Shown here in pieces: positions 6,532-8,481 of a stretch of DNA of 8,481 bases. Position 1 is the stretch's first letter. Every line of letters starts with the position of its first letter. Origin of the DNA: an uncultured Prevotella sp. GTDB taxonomy: Bacteria > Bacteroidota > Bacteroidia > Bacteroidales > Bacteroidaceae. The notes beneath the pieces are model-generated. The model searched no databases, was not told where the DNA came from, and saw nothing but the letters and a program-made list of their open reading frames with translations. Made by a program: the position numbers and the translations under genes. The DNA is taken from positions 1 to 8,481 of the forward strand of contig CALZDK010000088.1 of NCBI GenBank assembly GCA_945637645.1. Reading direction: 5' to 3'.

Positions 6532-8178
6532 ATGAGTATTATGAACAATACTATTAAGGATAGGCTTCAAGCCCTGAGGGAAGTGATGAGGGCTGAGGGA
6601 ATCGACGCCTTCGTATTTCCAAGTACCGACCCTCACAATGGCGAATATGTGCCCGACCACTGGAAGGGGCGCGAGTTCGTCAGCGGATTCAATGGCTTGG
6701 CGGGAACTGCCGTGGTGACGATGGACGATGCTGCGCTGTGGACCGACTCGCGCTATTTCATTGCCGCTGAGGAGCAGCTGGCGGGAACGGGCTATAAGCT
6801 GATGAAACTGAAGATTGAAGGCACGCCAACCATTGCCGAATGGCTTGGGCAGAAACTTGCCGCAAAGAGTGGGGCAGTGGTAGGTGTTGACGGAATGGTA
6901 AACTCTGTCAGCACCGTGGAGGCTCTTGCCGACGAGCTGCGCAAACAGGGCGGAATAACCATAAGGACAAACTTCGACCCTCTGCAGACAGTGTGGAAGG
7001 AGCGTCCGCAAATTCCTGACAACAAGGTTGAGATCCACCAACTGAAGTTTGCGGGTGAGACGGCGGAGAAGAAGTTGGAGAGAATAAGGAAGGAACTGAG
7101 GCTGCACCACGCCGTGGGAATGTTGGTGTCTGCCCTCGACGACATAGCTTGGACGCTCAACCTCCGTGGCTCCGACGTTCACTGCAACCCTGTGTTCGTC
7201 TCCTATCTGCTCATTGGCGAGAAGACGACCACATTATATATCAATAAGTGCAAGCTCGACGATGAGAGCATGGCTTACCTGAACGCCATAGGCGTGAAGA
7301 TAGACGACTATGAGAATGTGGCAAAAGGCTTGAGGGCTTACGACGGATATAACCTGCTGATGGACCCGACGGAGACCTCATACACACTGTATAAGGCATA
7401 CGGCGAGCGCCCAAAGGTGCTTGTCAAGTCGCCTGTGCCGGCAATGAAGGCCGTGAAGAACGAGGTGGAGATAGAAGGCTACCGCAGTGCTATGCTGAAG
7501 GACGGCGTGGCAATGGTGAAGTTCCTGCGCTGGTTGAAGCCCGCGGTGGAGAAGGGTGGAGTGACGGAAATCTCCGCAGACGAGAAACTCACTGCCCTGA
7601 GAGGTCAGCAGCCACTGTTCCGTGGCATCTCGTTCGACACTATTGCCGGATATGGAGAGCACGGGGCCATAGTACACTACGAGGCAACGCCCGAGACGGA
7701 CATTGAGCTGAAGCCAGAGGGACTGCTGTTGCTCGACAGCGGCGGGCAGTATCTCGATGGAACCACCGACATAACGAGAACGATAGCCCTTGGTCCAGTA
7801 AGTGACTATCAGCGCCATATCTACACCCTCGTGCTGAAGGGGAACATCGACCTCTCGATGGTGAAATTCCCTGCCAATGCCTCTGGTACACAGCTCGACA
7901 TGCTGGCACGACAGACAATGTGGCGCGAGGGATTGAACTATCTGCATGGGACAGGCCACGGTGTTGGCTCTTACCTCAACGTTCACGAGGGACCTCACCA
8001 GTTTAGGATGGAATACATGCCTGCGCCTTTCAAGGACGGAATGACCGTGACCGTTGAGCCAGGCATCTATTTGGCAGGCAAGTTTGGTGTGCGTACGGAG
8101 AACACCATGATAGTCCGCCACTATATGACGACCGAGTTCGGCGACTTCCTGCAGCTTGAGCCACTTACCCTGAGGTGA
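6532..8178 (+). CDS. pepP: Xaa-Pro aminopeptidase (aminopeptidase P, M24B), C-terminally truncated
   Basis: Aminopeptidase P releases the N-terminal residue of peptides whose second residue is proline; it is probably cytoplasmic, with no signal peptide. From the ATG at 6532 the product is 548 residues: two creatinase-like N-terminal domains (about 1-150 and 160-310) and the pita-bread catalytic domain (about 315-548). All five metal ligands are present: Asp402 (LDSGG), Asp413 (TTDITRT), His476 (GTGHG), Glu509 (VEPGIY) and Glu523 (RTENT). Active-site His382, His472 and His485 (NVHEGP) are also kept. Spacings match the human enzyme nearly residue for residue. The protein stops right after EPLTL, where relatives continue for roughly 45-60 residues ending in a WL-containing helix; the stop lies in a palindromic repeat. 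A longer reading from a TTG at 6505 is excluded because that codon is inside the -7 element. Activity without the tail is uncertain. Confidence 0.93.
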   Translation: MSIMNNTIKDRLQALREVMRAEGIDAFVFPSTDPHNGEYVPDHWKGREFVSGFNGLAGTAVVTMDDAALWTDSRYFIAAEEQLAGTGYKLMKLKIEGTPTIAEWLGQKLAAKSGAVVGVDGMVNSVSTVEALADELRKQGGITIRTNFDPLQTVWKERPQIPDNKVEIHQLKFAGETAEKKLERIRKELRLHHAVGMLVSALDDIAWTLNLRGSDVHCNPVFVSYLLIGEKTTTLYINKCKLDDESMAYLNAIGVKIDDYENVAKGLRAYDGYNLLMDPTETSYTLYKAYGERPKVLVKSPVPAMKAVKNEVEIEGYRSAMLKDGVAMVKFLRWLKPAVEKGGVTEISADEKLTALRGQQPLFRGISFDTIAGYGEHGAIVHYEATPETDIELKPEGLLLLDSGGQYLDGTTDITRTIALGPVSDYQRHIYTLVLKGNIDLSMVKFPANASGTQLDMLARQTMWREGLNYLHGTGHGVGSYLNVHEGPHQFRMEYMPAPFKDGMTVTVEPGIYLAGKFGVRTENTMIVRHYMTTEFGDFLQLEPLTLR

Positions 8179-8242
8179 ACAGGGGACAGGCTCCGTTCAC
8201 GGGCTAACGCTGTCGTGAACGGCAGCCAGTCCCCAGTTCACC
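8174..8242. repeat. Long palindromic element overlapping the aminopeptidase stop
   Basis: The left arm 8174-8201 (ggtgaac, ggggac, ggct, ccgttcacg) pairs with the right arm 8214-8242 (cgtgaacgg, agcc, gtcccc, gttcacc) with two mismatches and one bulged base, around a 12-base loop (8202-8213). The stop TGA at 8176-8178 belongs to the left arm. A short tcttt run follows at 8246-8250, so the transcript could also end here. The length, high GC and position at a gene break suggest an inserted REP- or MITE-like unit rather than a native terminator. No transposase is visible. Confidence 0.75.
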
Positions 8243-8481
8243 AAGTCTTTTGCCCTTGTATGATAGAGGCTTTTGCGGCAAGGGGTAAGCGGTCATTTAA
8301 GAACCGTTAGCCAAGATAAACCTAAAATCCGCAACTAATATTGATGCTGACTAATTTTGCAGTTCGCTTCTCCATCTGACGATAGTCTTGCCACTACAGA
8401 CGTGATTATGCATGGGTCATGCCGACAAAGAACCCACAATCTCGCGCTTTGATAGCCGAACGATGTGCACCGAAGTCCCAG
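8243..8481. other. Non-coding tail, possibly an interspersed Prevotella repeat
   Basis: I find no supported gene. The missing aminopeptidase tail does not reappear in any forward frame I read. On the minus strand a 20-codon frame (8413 down to 8351) reads MHNHVCSGKTIVRWRSELQN and, after the stop, continues in frame as SASILVADFRF. I recall similar short peptides among hypothetical proteins of Prevotella genomes, which would make this a repeat rather than a gene; this is memory, not a search. Another minus frame is open from the window edge to 8335 (48 codons) without a recognisable domain. Confidence 0.35.

Noticed and set aside
6403..7182. Long minus-strand open frame (259 codons) opposite the aminopeptidase
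   Set aside because: It is the antisense shadow of a clearly coding, conserved gene and has no recognisable domain.
7378..8121. Long minus-strand open frame (247 codons) opposite the aminopeptidase catalytic domain
   Set aside because: The opposite strand encodes every conserved M24 motif in this span; the frame is open because of codon bias.
8352..8359. TAATTTTG as a -7 promoter element
   Set aside because: No TTG/TTTG lies 19-21 bp upstream and no gene follows, so the match to TAnnTTTG is probably chance.
1..8481. CRISPR array, tRNA or rRNA genes
   Set aside because: No regularly spaced repeats beyond two-copy ones were seen, and no tRNA cloverleaf or rRNA signature was recognised on either strand.

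Overview
The window looks like a chromosomal piece of a Bacteroidota genome, most likely Prevotellaceae (Prevotella/Segatella type). Four things point there: a susC/susD-type outer-membrane pair, lipoproteins with an acidic stretch right after the lipidated cysteine, start codons preceded by A-rich leaders without Shine-Dalgarno motifs, and a textbook Bacteroidetes promoter (TTTG, 19 bp, TAnnTTTG) in front of the last gene. Genus-level placement is inference.

Layout. Positions 1-283 are a non-coding leader with a large 21-bp-arm inverted repeat (87-137) and a weak candidate promoter (215-244). Positions 284-6116 hold a tight three-gene plus-strand operon: a SusC-like TonB-dependent transporter with an N-terminal STN signalling domain (284-3595), a SusD-like substrate-binding lipoprotein (3603-5069, 7 bp later) and a surface lipoprotein with a C39-type papain-like cysteine peptidase domain (5097-6116, 27 bp later). 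A strong intrinsic terminator (6125-6158) closes the operon. After about 320 bp with no convincing gene comes a separate transcription unit at 6532-8178, a Xaa-Pro aminopeptidase (M24B). Its conserved C-terminal tail is missing, and its stop codon lies inside the left arm of a long palindromic element (8174-8242). The last 240 bp hold no supported gene and look like an interspersed repeat.

How it fits together. The operon contains no visible glycan-degrading enzyme; its only enzyme is a predicted surface cysteine peptidase. The simplest reading is a protein- or peptide-utilisation locus, analogous in logic to RagAB oligopeptide uptake: the lipoprotein peptidase cuts a target at the cell surface, the SusD-like lid captures the product, and the SusC-like channel imports it using TonB energy. 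The STN domain suggests that transport is sensed through an anti-sigma/ECF sigma pair, which is not in the window. The downstream aminopeptidase P would remove N-terminal residues preceding proline from peptides, but it has its own promoter and is probably a housekeeping gene, so a functional link is not shown.

Most worth a second look: the SusCD-C39 peptidase operon itself, the 17-bp identical direct repeats flanking exactly this operon (39-55 and 6151-6167), and the palindromic element that appears to have replaced the aminopeptidase C-terminus.
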